Shown here one piece after another: positions 1 through 7,833 of a stretch of 54,238 nt of DNA (position 1 is its first letter; every line of letters starts with the position of its first letter). The DNA comes from JBCBSS01 sp039819065 (lineage in GTDB: Bacteria > Bacteroidota > Bacteroidia > Cytophagales > Cyclobacteriaceae). Location: contig JBCBSS010000034.1 in assembly GCA_039819065.1 (NCBI GenBank), positions 1 through 54,238 of the forward strand, read 5' to 3'. Under the pieces are notes generated by a model. The model was not told the origin of the DNA, searched no databases, and saw only the letters and a list, made by a program, of their open reading frames with translations. A program made the translations under genes and the position numbers.

Positions 1-221
1 AAATTGAGCTTACCTTTTTGGATGGAAACCCTAAGAGAATCGGAGGGACTTTCGAATATTTTAGGAAACAAGCAAAAAGAGGGATATGACAATGCGATAA
101 ACTCCATTGGCAATCGGGGCTGTTCGTAAAGTTCTCAGAAATCAGTTATTTAGTGCTATTAGAACGGATATACTCACTAAGCTTATCTGGACATTAGCGG
201 CAATTTAGCCGAAACTAAAAA
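1..221. other. Left edge: undetermined gene end and attC-like 3' half
   Basis: Frame 1 is open from the window edge to a TAA at 127-129, and frame 3 is open to a TGA near 86. Either could be the end of a truncated gene, possibly with a frameshift, and I cannot decide which. Positions 151-164 (TAGTGCTATTAGAA) match 12 of 14 bases of 54205-54218, inside the attC-like element at the right edge. The segment ends in ATTAGCGGC (193-201), whose complement GCCGCTAAT resembles the GCCACTAAC found at the end of the next gene. I read 150-201 as the 3' half of an attC-like hairpin whose 5' half lies outside the window. Confidence 0.35.
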
Positions 222-701
222 ATGAAAGCTTCAACTCAACTTGCGAATCGTTTTAGAGAAGTAATTCATGGAAAGTGGATTGCTAATACAAACCTTACCG
301 AGCAATTGGAAAATGTGTCATTAGAGACTGCTATAACACAAGTGCATGGATTGAATACTATTGCTATGTTGACTTTTCACATCCACTACTACATAGCCGG
401 AGTGTTAAACGTCTTGGAGGGTGGAGAACTGACAATCCGGGATAAGTACAGCTTTGATCTACCTCCCATGAATGAGGAAGAAGAATGGGAATCACTCAAA
501 AATCAACTAATTCAGAATGCTGATAAATTTGCAGAACAGGTTGAACTTCTACCTGATAAGAAACTTGATGACATCTTTGTAAACAAGAATTATGGTGATT
601 ACCGTAGAAACATTGATGGAATAATTGAACACACTTACTACCACTTAGGCCAAATTACCTTGGTCAAAAAACTGTTGGAAGAAAGCAAGAAAAGCCACTA
701 A
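222..701 (+). CDS. DinB-like (DUF1572-type) four-helix protein
   Basis: The 159-aa product has the size and histidine pattern of the DinB/YfiT metal-binding four-helix bundle: His53/His55 in an N-terminal helix and His137 and His141 in an HxxxH motif followed by LGQ near the C-terminus. Family members bind a divalent metal and include bacillithiol and mycothiol S-transferases; the substrate here is unknown. It has no signal peptide, so it is probably cytosolic. The gene sits alone. An attC-like half-site lies just upstream, and its stop codon lies inside GCCACTAAC (694-702), so it may be a mobile cassette gene. Confidence 0.75.
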   Translation: MKASTQLANRFREVIHGKWIANTNLTEQLENVSLETAITQVHGLNTIAMLTFHIHYYIAGVLNVLEGGELTIRDKYSFDLPPMNEEEEWESLKNQLIQNADKFAEQVELLPDKKLDDIFVNKNYGDYRRNIDGIIEHTYYHLGQITLVKKLLEESKKSH

Positions 702-740
702 CGAAATGCATAAGACATGTGCTTGCGCACTTTCTACAAA
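694..740 (+). repeat. Possible 5' half of an attC-like site
   Basis: GCCACTAAC overlaps the stop codon of the DinB-like gene and is followed by a GC-alternating stretch (GTGCTTGCGCAC, 719-730). It resembles the GCCTAAC start of the element at 54139. I could not find a convincing 3' partner within the following 250 bases, so the site may be decayed. The rest of 741-988 holds no recognisable gene. Confidence 0.3.
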
Positions 741-988
741 CTGTATCCGGAATTGCCCATGAGTCTGTCGCTGAGAAGCTGAAGTGCTCTCTAATATCAT
801 CTGTACTTTGAGACTTTTCTATGGAATGCACAGTACCATTATGATGCTTTGAATGCTTCGGTAGATTCGCTAATTTCATCACAATTAAGCTCAGAGACTA
901 CAGCGATCCGATATTTTATGGTGTTAACAATTTTCTAACTGAACGTTGTATTTAATTGAATCCATGGAATGAGGTATAACGATAAAAA

Positions 989-2368
989 ATGAAGCGCATC
1001 AAATTATTAGCTATAATTTCCTTTGCCATTATTTCTTTGAACACATGGGGTCAAAACGTTCATAGAACAGCATGTCAGGGGAAATTAGCAAGATTGGACA
1101 GCCTCTTAAGTGACACTACCGATATCAACATTCAAGATGAACGCGGAAGATCGCTACTTCATTATGCGGTAGGCTGCCGTCAAAAAGAAGTACTAGACTT
1201 CTTGATCCGTCGAGGTATAAATATCAATATTCAGGATAATCGAGGAGAAACGCCACTGTCCGTCGCAGTGCAGATCGACGATAAGATCTTTTTTGAACCT
1301 TTGATCAATTTGCAAGTCAAAGGTGATTTTACAAAGGAATACGGAGCATCCCTTTTAGAAAAAGCCGTGATGAATGAAAATCTGTATTTTGTTCAAAAAC
1401 TGATAGACAAAGAGGTGGAATTGAACCTGGCAAATAATAGAGGGAGTACTCTTTTGGAAATCGCTCTAAGAGAAGGTACAAACGCAATTGCTGACTATTT
1501 AATCTCAAAGGGCGCTGACAAAAGTAAAGTCCGTACTTTCGAATTAGAAGGTAAGTATATGGGTCAAGCCAGGCCAGATACTAAAGCCACCATGTTTGCC
1601 CCAAATTTTATTTCTACTGAAAACTTTGTCCATAATGGTGTTTTTCACCCGAACGGAAAAGAGTTCTATTATACCATAGAAACAAGGAAGTACAACCGAG
1701 GGACGATTATGGTCTCGAAATTAGATGGCAAAACGTGGTCAAAACCAGAACCGGCACCTATTCCAGGCACTTACAGGGAAGTAGGGCCTTTTATTTCAAG
1801 AGATGGCAATCATCTTTATTATTCTTCTAACAGATCGGTCAGTGAAACTGACTCCATCGGAAGTAGTCTGGACTTATGGATGCTGAAGAGAAACGGCGAC
1901 AGTTGGAGCCCTCCCATCCATCTAGGTATGGAAGTGAATACTGATGGCAATGATTGGTTTCCAACTATTTCAGACAATGGGACACTCTATTTTTATGTGC
2001 AGGAAGGCAGATCGGGCAATATTTACTATGCTGAAAATAAGAATAGAAAATACCAAAAAGCCGTTTTGATAGAAGGTGTAGGCAATGGTGAGTTCTATAA
2101 TTATGATCCGTTTATTGCTCCAGACGAAAGCTATCTGATTTTTGCTTCAAGAGATCGACCTGATGGTTTAGGAAATGCGGATTTGTATATCAGTTTTAAA
2201 AATGATCAAGGAAATTGGTCAAAACCAAAAAACATGGGAGAAGGTGTGAACTCGGCAGACGGTGAATATGCTCCTTTATTAACTCCCGACGGGAAATATC
2301 TCTTTTTTAGCAGGGGTTATGGCGATATCTATTGGGTGGATGCAAAACTTATTAAAAACTTGAAATAG
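989..2368 (+). CDS. Secreted ankyrin-repeat / PD40 beta-propeller protein
   Basis: The 459-aa product starts with a signal peptide (residues 1 to about 21, ending near TWGQ). Residues 50-180 carry ankyrin-like repeats (for example GRSLLHYAV, GETPLSVAV, GSTLLEIAL). Residues 205-455 carry several TolB-like PD40 blades with the pattern 'sRDGnhLYYSSNR', 'TLYFYV' and 'GKYLFFSR'. PD40 proteins in Bacteroidota are usually periplasmic or outer-membrane associated and often carry an OmpA domain, which is missing here. The ankyrin-PD40 combination suggests protein-protein interaction in the envelope; no enzymatic motif is visible. It is transcribed alone. Confidence 0.8.
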   Translation: MKRIKLLAIISFAIISLNTWGQNVHRTACQGKLARLDSLLSDTTDINIQDERGRSLLHYAVGCRQKEVLDFLIRRGININIQDNRGETPLSVAVQIDDKIFFEPLINLQVKGDFTKEYGASLLEKAVMNENLYFVQKLIDKEVELNLANNRGSTLLEIALREGTNAIADYLISKGADKSKVRTFELEGKYMGQARPDTKATMFAPNFISTENFVHNGVFHPNGKEFYYTIETRKYNRGTIMVSKLDGKTWSKPEPAPIPGTYREVGPFISRDGNHLYYSSNRSVSETDSIGSSLDLWMLKRNGDSWSPPIHLGMEVNTDGNDWFPTISDNGTLYFYVQEGRSGNIYYAENKNRKYQKAVLIEGVGNGEFYNYDPFIAPDESYLIFASRDRPDGLGNADLYISFKNDQGNWSKPKNMGEGVNSADGEYAPLLTPDGKYLFFSRGYGDIYWVDAKLIKNLK

Positions 2369-2452
2369 AAGCTACGCACAACAAGTCAGTATAAAAATGC
2401 TTTACCTATTTAATGCCTCACACTGAATAAATGGTATTAAACCCCAAGGTAG

Positions 2453-2692
2453 AACCTTGGGCCCCAGATTCCAGTACTTTTTAGCACCTGAACGCCAGAC
2501 TGCAGAACTCCAGTGCAACAAGCAGAGGAAATCATGAAGGGTTTTGTAAATGCAACACATGTCCAAGTAAAGAATGTAGGACACGAACAAGCACAATGGA
2601 GTGGTCAAGTAGCAAATGATATCATCCCAGCCTTTATGAAAGGGGAACGTGTTAAATCCACCAGCCTATTATTCCGGCATCGAATTCATTAA
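2453..2692 (+). pseudogene. C-terminal remnant of an alpha/beta-hydrolase
   Basis: One reading frame (codons starting at 2453) reads IPVLFST, then a TGA stop at 2489, then TPDCRTPVQQAEEIMKGF followed by NATHVQVKNVGHEQAQW and IIPAFMKGE, ending at TAA 2690-2692. This matches the end of alpha/beta-hydrolases of the TAP/proline-iminopeptidase type: strand 'IPVLFxSG', the acid-loop 'LDxRTP', and the catalytic-His loop 'GHEQ'. The stop falls where a Gly codon (GGA) would be expected, and no upstream part with the nucleophile elbow is visible. It is therefore a decayed 3' fragment. Assignment is by pattern recognition only. Confidence 0.55.
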
Positions 2693-2755
2693 ATTGTCGG
2701 GCAAAGCCTCCGGGCATCCATCAATTAAGTAAAGCCTGAAAAACATCGATATAGT

Positions 2756-2862
2756 ATGAGACAGGTCTTATCAATAGCATTCTTTTTTTCCTGATAATTC
2801 AATGTTACGCTCAGATGTATTCATTCTCGTTATCCAAGGAGCAAGAAGAATACTAAGACTTG
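2756..2862 (+). pseudogene. Frameshifted start of a secreted protein
   Basis: An ATG at 2756 opens MRQVLSIAFFFS and then hits TGA right after a run of seven T. Restoring one base after the run gives a typical Bacteroidota signal peptide continuing IIQCYAQMYSF and open for about 15 more codons. This looks like a broken 5' fragment of an exported protein rather than chance, but it is short. With the hydrolase remnant just upstream, it marks 2369-2985 as a graveyard of gene fragments. Confidence 0.3.
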
Positions 2863-2985
2863 GCAGATAAAACACAGGCTAGAACAAATGATATAGAAAT
2901 GCCTGCAACTACCTTTTTGAGATTAAAGCATCGAATCGATATTTTAGCGCAAATTTAAAAGTCTATAGACGTATCCCATGTCAAG

Positions 2986-3351
2986 ATGAAACCAGATATT
3001 GAAATAATATGTCCAAAGTGTTCGAAAAAGGCTGCTTTTTACGCGCCTGGTGTTGTTCGATCGGCAATGGTCGTACCTGATATTAACGGGAGAGTTGTCT
3101 GTGGCTTTTGTGGATTCAACAAAGCTCATCAATTCACCAGAAAGGACTATTACTATGCCATTCCTGTTGGTGACAGATTCCTATATGCAAGAACAATAGA
3201 GAACCTCAAGATACTTTTGACTTATTTCAAAGAAGATAAAAGAATAAAAGGTGACCCTGAGTTAGATTTTCCAAAAGTGTTTTATGAAAATCGACTGGAC
3301 ATTGTAAATAGAATCGAAAAAAGAATAGACCAAGAAGTAAAAAGTAGCTGA
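2986..3351 (+). CDS. Zinc-ribbon protein, function unknown
   Basis: The 121-aa cytosolic protein has two CxxC pairs, Cys9/Cys12 (CPKC) and Cys39/Cys42 (CGFC), that would form one zinc ribbon in the first 45 residues. The remainder is an alpha/beta stretch rich in aromatic residues with a basic and acidic C-terminal helix. I do not recognise the family. It lies 65 bp upstream of the next gene on the same strand and could be co-transcribed. An overlapping reverse frame (2944-3132) is a shadow. Confidence 0.6.
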   Translation: MKPDIEIICPKCSKKAAFYAPGVVRSAMVVPDINGRVVCGFCGFNKAHQFTRKDYYYAIPVGDRFLYARTIENLKILLTYFKEDKRIKGDPELDFPKVFYENRLDIVNRIEKRIDQEVKSS

Positions 3352-3416
3352 CAAGTTTATAAATTCAATAACAACCAATTTTGAATTAAACAACGTACTC
3401 CTAATCTCAACAACAC

Positions 3417-4163
3417 ATGTTTTGGAATAACAAAAAATCACCAATAACGCCAGAAGACGAAGAGTGGCTCATATCTTGTTTCCACTGGTTCCAACAAACG
3501 TTTGGCATTGACCTCAAAGAACAAGAAATCTTCTCTCCCACAACCGGTTTCATAGGGTTTGAGTACAAGGGTACTGAAGGTGATGTACTTGACCTTGTCA
3601 ACCTCGTAGCTTACAAAATGAATGTTGATGAGTCCAGTTCCATCAATGTCTACTTCTTTGATGAATTTCAACCTATGGAGTTTACCGATGAGGCAGTTAT
3701 GTCCAATTATGAGGAGGGCAGCAAATTGGCCAATGGACTATACACAGAGCTTACAGACGGGATCTACGAAATTGGCATTGAACGAACGCTGATAAAGGAT
3801 CCCATCTCATTGATAGCTACAATTGCCCACGAGGTAGCCCATATCAAGCTCCTTGGCGAAGACGCAATTGAAGAAAATGATGAGCCGCTCACGGATATTG
3901 TAGCTTCTCTATTTGGTTTCGCCATCTTTTTAGCAAACACTTCATTAAATAAGATGACCACCTGGTCTGGCAATACCCATACAGGTTGGCGGATTGGCGG
4001 TGGAGCCGGTTATGTGCATCATAAATTGTATGCTTTCTTAATCGGTTATTGGCTAAATCAAAAAGGGCATAATGAAGAAGACTGGTTTGAGTATCTGGAA
4101 AAGGATATCCTCTCTGATGTAAAAAAGACACTTAAATATCTAGCATCAAAAGATGAGGCTTGA
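3417..4163 (+). CDS. HExxH-containing conserved hypothetical protein
   Basis: The 248-aa protein contains HEVAH at residues 138-142, the zincin metal-binding signature, in a predicted helix. It is followed by an acidic segment and 'EPLTDIVASLFGFAIFLA', where a glutamate or aspartate could be the third ligand. There is no signal peptide, so it is likely a cytosolic metalloprotein, possibly a peptidase, though substrate and activity are unknown. The next gene starts 16 bp downstream on the same strand, suggesting co-transcription. Confidence 0.65.
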   Translation: MFWNNKKSPITPEDEEWLISCFHWFQQTFGIDLKEQEIFSPTTGFIGFEYKGTEGDVLDLVNLVAYKMNVDESSSINVYFFDEFQPMEFTDEAVMSNYEEGSKLANGLYTELTDGIYEIGIERTLIKDPISLIATIAHEVAHIKLLGEDAIEENDEPLTDIVASLFGFAIFLANTSLNKMTTWSGNTHTGWRIGGGAGYVHHKLYAFLIGYWLNQKGHNEEDWFEYLEKDILSDVKKTLKYLASKDEA

Positions 4164-4178
4164 TAACCTATATAGTGC

Positions 4179-4787
4179 ATGCACATGAACCTGGGAAAAC
4201 ACGCATACCTATTCATCCTTTTGGCCTTTATCTCTTGTACAAATCATACCGAACAGGAGCAAACAAATCATGAATATCACAATATTGAGAACGCTGAAAA
4301 CACAGAAACAGCGCCCTTATTTGCTATAACGAACGAGGAGTATCTACAATATGGCGCCAATGTGGCCTATGTAAACGCTGAAGGTGATACTATTATTCCA
4401 TTTGGAAAATTCGCCTATTTCGGGACTGACACCATGTCTTACTATGCCAACGTTATGGAACATCCTAACGACAGCACCTATGGAAGGTTCATTGGTATAG
4501 ATCAGAAAGCCAACACGTTGTTTGATCTTGTCATCTTTGATAATGGGCCTGATTACTTTAATGAGGGGTTAATAAGAGTTCAACGCAATCAAAAAATGGG
4601 TTATGCCAATGAAAAAGGTGAAGTGGTCATCCCCTGCCAATATGCTTACGCGAAGTGGTTTAATAATGGCATTGCCGAGGTAACTTTTGAGGTCACAAAA
4701 TATCCTAACGCAGATGAGCATCAGCCAGTGGAAAGTGACACTTGGTTTGAAATTGATAAGCAAGGAAACCGAATAGAAACACCTTAA
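4179..4787 (+). CDS. WG-repeat lipoprotein
   Basis: The 202-aa product has a lipoprotein signal ending in a lipobox (FISC, Cys20), so it is probably anchored in the outer or inner membrane facing the periplasm. Two WG/KWG-type beta repeats are visible: 'VNAEGDTIIPFGKFAYF' in the middle and 'ANEKGEVVIPCQYAYAKWF' near the C-terminus. WG repeats form small beta modules of unknown function, common in Bacteroidota. ATG 4179 and ATG 4185 are both possible starts; both keep the lipobox. Confidence 0.75.
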   Translation: MHMNLGKHAYLFILLAFISCTNHTEQEQTNHEYHNIENAENTETAPLFAITNEEYLQYGANVAYVNAEGDTIIPFGKFAYFGTDTMSYYANVMEHPNDSTYGRFIGIDQKANTLFDLVIFDNGPDYFNEGLIRVQRNQKMGYANEKGEVVIPCQYAYAKWFNNGIAEVTFEVTKYPNADEHQPVESDTWFEIDKQGNRIETP

Positions 4788-4904
4788 AAGCCGTTCGCTC
4801 ATTTGCTACCATATTCTTAGCCGGCCAAATGAATCGGTCACATGCTTTTATTAACTCTACTACTCAGAACATTCATCCATGTGCTCCCACTGATTTTAGA
4901 AGGT

Positions 4905-5012
4905 CATGTTAAAAACTTATTTCATGGGTCATTTCGAACGCAGAGAAAAATCTATCTTAATCGTAGTGAGATGCTTTTTTGGGATAGATTTCTCTTAACG
5001 TCGGGATCACTG
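4905..5012. repeat. Degenerate copy of the GAGAAATCT/AGATTTCTC repeat family
   Basis: Imperfect arms reading AGAAAAATCTATC (about 4942-4954) and GGATAGATTTCTC flank a short loop, followed by TTAACGTCGGGATCAC. The right half closely matches 39045-39070, inside another copy at 38956-39088, and the arms match 28827-28878. The copy lies in a 417-bp stretch (4788-5204) with no convincing gene. Confidence 0.5.
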
Positions 5013-5071
5013 TTGCCTATGACGTGTTTTTGTAATAGGCTGAAAACCTTTGCTATTCTTAGCCCCTTGTA

Positions 5072-5095
5072 TTCCTCCCGACCGGTCGGGAGGAA
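5072..5095. repeat. 24-bp perfect palindrome (CCCGACCGGTCGGG core)
   Basis: TTCCTCCCGACC is followed immediately by its exact reverse complement. The core belongs to the TCCCGAYTNNRTCGGGA-type palindromes also seen at 28705-28720, 28811-28826, 28879-28898 and inside the tRNA-like sequences at 22690-23010. A role as a terminator for the convergent genes around it is possible but there is no T tract. Confidence 0.6.
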
Positions 5096-5204
5096 ACTCG
5101 CCAGAACAACAGAACTGCCAAATGATTTCGGTAAATGTCATCCATTTTTGTGTATTTAAAACTGAAATATTAAGTCTCTGAAAGACTTTTAAGACCGCCC
5201 CAAA

Positions 5205-7832
5205 CTACTCATCTTTCAAACAAACCACAGGATTCAGGTTTGCCGCCCGCAAGGTCTGCAGACTCACTGTAATCATAGCAATAGCTAAGGCTGTAGCACC
5301 AGAAAGTGCAAACCACCACCACGAAAGGTCAATTCTGAAGGCAAAAGAACTAAGCCATTCTTCCGCCAGAAAATAACTTAACGGTACGGCTATGAAAATG
5401 GCGATCATCACCATTTTCATAAAATCAGAAGACAGAAGCTTTACAATGTTGAAGGACGACGAGCCCAGCACCTTTCTGATGCCAATTTCTTTTTGCCTCC
5501 TTTCTGTAGTGAAGGCAGCCAGGGCCAGCAACCCTAAGCTTGAGATAAGAATAGCGATTCCCGCGAAGTACTTAGAAAGCGTTGCCACCCGTTGCTCAGC
5601 CACATACAATTGCTGGTAAGCATCATCCATAAAGGTGAAATCGAAAGGTAATCCACCATTGTAATCCTTATGAAAGGCTTCAATCTTTGAAAGGGTTTCG
5701 ACTGTGCTGCTGGCATCGATTTTTACAAGTGCACTCGTCTGATCCGGATAGAGTTGCATAAAGCATGGCATAACTTCATCGTACAGCGATTCGAAGTTGA
5801 AATCGTTTACTACCCCGATGATCCGTTTTTCTTTGCCCCATAGCTTAATGATTTGACCAATGGGATCTTCCAGTCCCATAGCCTCAACAGCGGATCGGTT
5901 GAAGATAATATTGTCAGCCTCTGCCTCATAATTATCAGAATAAGAACGACCTTTGATAACTTCAATACCAAGCAACTCGATCCAGCCGTGCCCCACCTCA
6001 AGGTTACCAAATCTGATTTTCTGATCGGGCAGGCGTCCAGGCCAGTCGAGCCCTGTTGTCGCACCGTAATCACCGACCATATCATGTCCAAATGAACTGG
6101 CCCCAAGTACACCCGGAATGTTCCTAACTTCATTCACGAAGGTCTGCAAATCATCATTCAATTTACCTGTACTTTTTAAGGAAATGATGTTATCATCATT
6201 GTAGCCCAGGTTCTTGGTCTGGATGAGTTCTATCTGCTTGTAGACCACCACCACACCAATAATAAGGACTATTGAAATGGAAAACTGGAAAATGACGAGG
6301 CCTTTGCGAACGAAGCGTTCCGAAATACTCTTGATCGATTTTCTTAAAGTTTTGCCCTTGAGGACATAAATAGGCTTGAAATGAGATAAGTAAAGCGCGG
6401 GGTAAGCGCCCGATAACAAGCTAACCAGTACTGTCAGTAATATTAACGCGTAAGACATTTCAAACGATAAATGAATATGCTTACCAGTTAGCAAGTTGAA
6501 ATTTGGGAGCACCAGGTATACAAGGAGTAGCCCCAGCACCAACGAAAACGACGAGACCAAAAAAGATTCTACCAAAAACTGTAGTACCAATGAAAAACGG
6601 TTGGCGCCGACAGTCTTCTTTACGCCAATTTCCTTGGCCCGCCTTGAAGCACGGGCCGTCGTCAAATTGATGAAGTTGATGCTCGCTATACCTACTATAA
6701 AAATGGCAATAAGCGAGAATAGCCTCACATAACTGATCCTTCCTCCGAATTGTTGCCCGTTTTCATAAGTATTGTAAAGGTATCCATCAGAAAAGTGCCG
6801 GATAAACAAGGACCCAACATACTTAAGGTACTCATTGCCGAAAGCGGCTTCAAACTTCTTCCTTGAGAAATTCCTGATCTTGTCATTGAACACCGCACTA
6901 TTTGCACCTTCCTTAAGTACGATATAGGTATCAGGGTTACTGTTGCCCCAATGATCCAGATTCTCCTTATTTCCTTCATAGTAAGCCTCATAATTGAATA
7001 GTAAGTCAAATTGTGTGGTTGAGTTAGTTGGAGGTTTCTTGAAGGTACCACTCACCTGGTATGTTCCCTTAGTATCTTCCTGATCCCATTCAATGGTTTT
7101 CCCAATGGCCTTATCCCAAGATCCGAATAGGTTAATAGCCAATTCCTCTGATACTATTACGGAGTACTTGTCTGCTAGCACCTGATCTCGCTCTCCCTGG
7201 GTGACCTCCCAGGAAAAGATATTCAGATAATCAGGCTGGACAAATTGACCCCTTGCCTGCAGATACTGCTTTTCATAATTGACGATTCCTTTTTCAACAT
7301 CAAACCACTCCGGGACAATCACACTGGCCGCATATTCTACCTCCGGAAATTCATCTTTGAGTGCTTCTGCAAGCAGACCCGGTGTACCACTTATCGTGAG
7401 CGAGTCACCTGGCTTTGGAAGATTCTGCATCACCTGAAAGATACGCCCCTCTTTCTCATGGAACTTATCAACGCTTAACTCATCCGCCACCCAGAGATAA
7501 ACCAGAATGGCACAGCCGATACCGGTAGAAAGTCCAATCAGATTAATAGCAAATGAACCAGCATACTTCCTGAAATTCCGAAATGCCAGCAGTGTGTTAT
7601 GTCGAATCATTGTTGTTGGATTTGGGTAATTGAAAAGTTGAAATGCCTTTAAGAATTCAGGCCTGAAATGAGCCAAGACGCTTTGCCAGAATTTCCTTCT
7701 GGCTTTTGAGGGCGATTGTTCATGTTGCCTCTCAAATATCTCAATAAGGTCGCCTTCTACCTCTTCAAGGTAGTCTTCACGGCAAAACCAGCGTAAGAAT
7801 TTAAGAGCAGTATTTGGAGGAATGGGTTTCAA
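5205..7832 (-). CDS. FtsX/MacB-type ABC permease, third of three
   Basis: The 875-aa protein begins with the cytoplasmic permease-prefix domain (residues 1-75, 'LKFLRWFCREDYLEEVEGDLIE'-like block), then a first membrane helix, a large periplasmic MacB-PCD domain (about 120-360), an FtsX helix cluster (370-500), a second PCD domain and a final FtsX cluster with 'ERRQKEIGIRKVLG' near residue 750. Such proteins are mechanotransmission-type permeases in envelope stress or antibiotic response. No ATPase gene is adjacent. The start codon is TTG, one base after the upstream gene's stop, so translation is probably coupled. A weak hairpin lies downstream near 5170-5190. Confidence 0.9.
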   Translation of the reverse strand: MKPIPPNTALKFLRWFCREDYLEEVEGDLIEIFERQHEQSPSKARRKFWQSVLAHFRPEFLKAFQLFNYPNPTTMIRHNTLLAFRNFRKYAGSFAINLIGLSTGIGCAILVYLWVADELSVDKFHEKEGRIFQVMQNLPKPGDSLTISGTPGLLAEALKDEFPEVEYAASVIVPEWFDVEKGIVNYEKQYLQARGQFVQPDYLNIFSWEVTQGERDQVLADKYSVIVSEELAINLFGSWDKAIGKTIEWDQEDTKGTYQVSGTFKKPPTNSTTQFDLLFNYEAYYEGNKENLDHWGNSNPDTYIVLKEGANSAVFNDKIRNFSRKKFEAAFGNEYLKYVGSLFIRHFSDGYLYNTYENGQQFGGRISYVRLFSLIAIFIVGIASINFINLTTARASRRAKEIGVKKTVGANRFSLVLQFLVESFLVSSFSLVLGLLLVYLVLPNFNLLTGKHIHLSFEMSYALILLTVLVSLLSGAYPALYLSHFKPIYVLKGKTLRKSIKSISERFVRKGLVIFQFSISIVLIIGVVVVYKQIELIQTKNLGYNDDNIISLKSTGKLNDDLQTFVNEVRNIPGVLGASSFGHDMVGDYGATTGLDWPGRLPDQKIRFGNLEVGHGWIELLGIEVIKGRSYSDNYEAEADNIIFNRSAVEAMGLEDPIGQIIKLWGKEKRIIGVVNDFNFESLYDEVMPCFMQLYPDQTSALVKIDASSTVETLSKIEAFHKDYNGGLPFDFTFMDDAYQQLYVAEQRVATLSKYFAGIAILISSLGLLALAAFTTERRQKEIGIRKVLGSSSFNIVKLLSSDFMKMVMIAIFIAVPLSYFLAEEWLSSFAFRIDLSWWWFALSGATALAIAMITVSLQTLRAANLNPVVCLKDE

Positions 7833-7833
7833 G

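Noticed and set aside
2402..2608. 68-codon minus-strand frame
   Set aside because: It is antisense to the better supported hydrolase remnant and has no family.
4842..5159. 105-codon open frame on the plus strand
   Set aside because: It runs through the degenerate repeat and a 24-bp palindrome, has no protein-like composition and no leader; it is repeat DNA read as codons.
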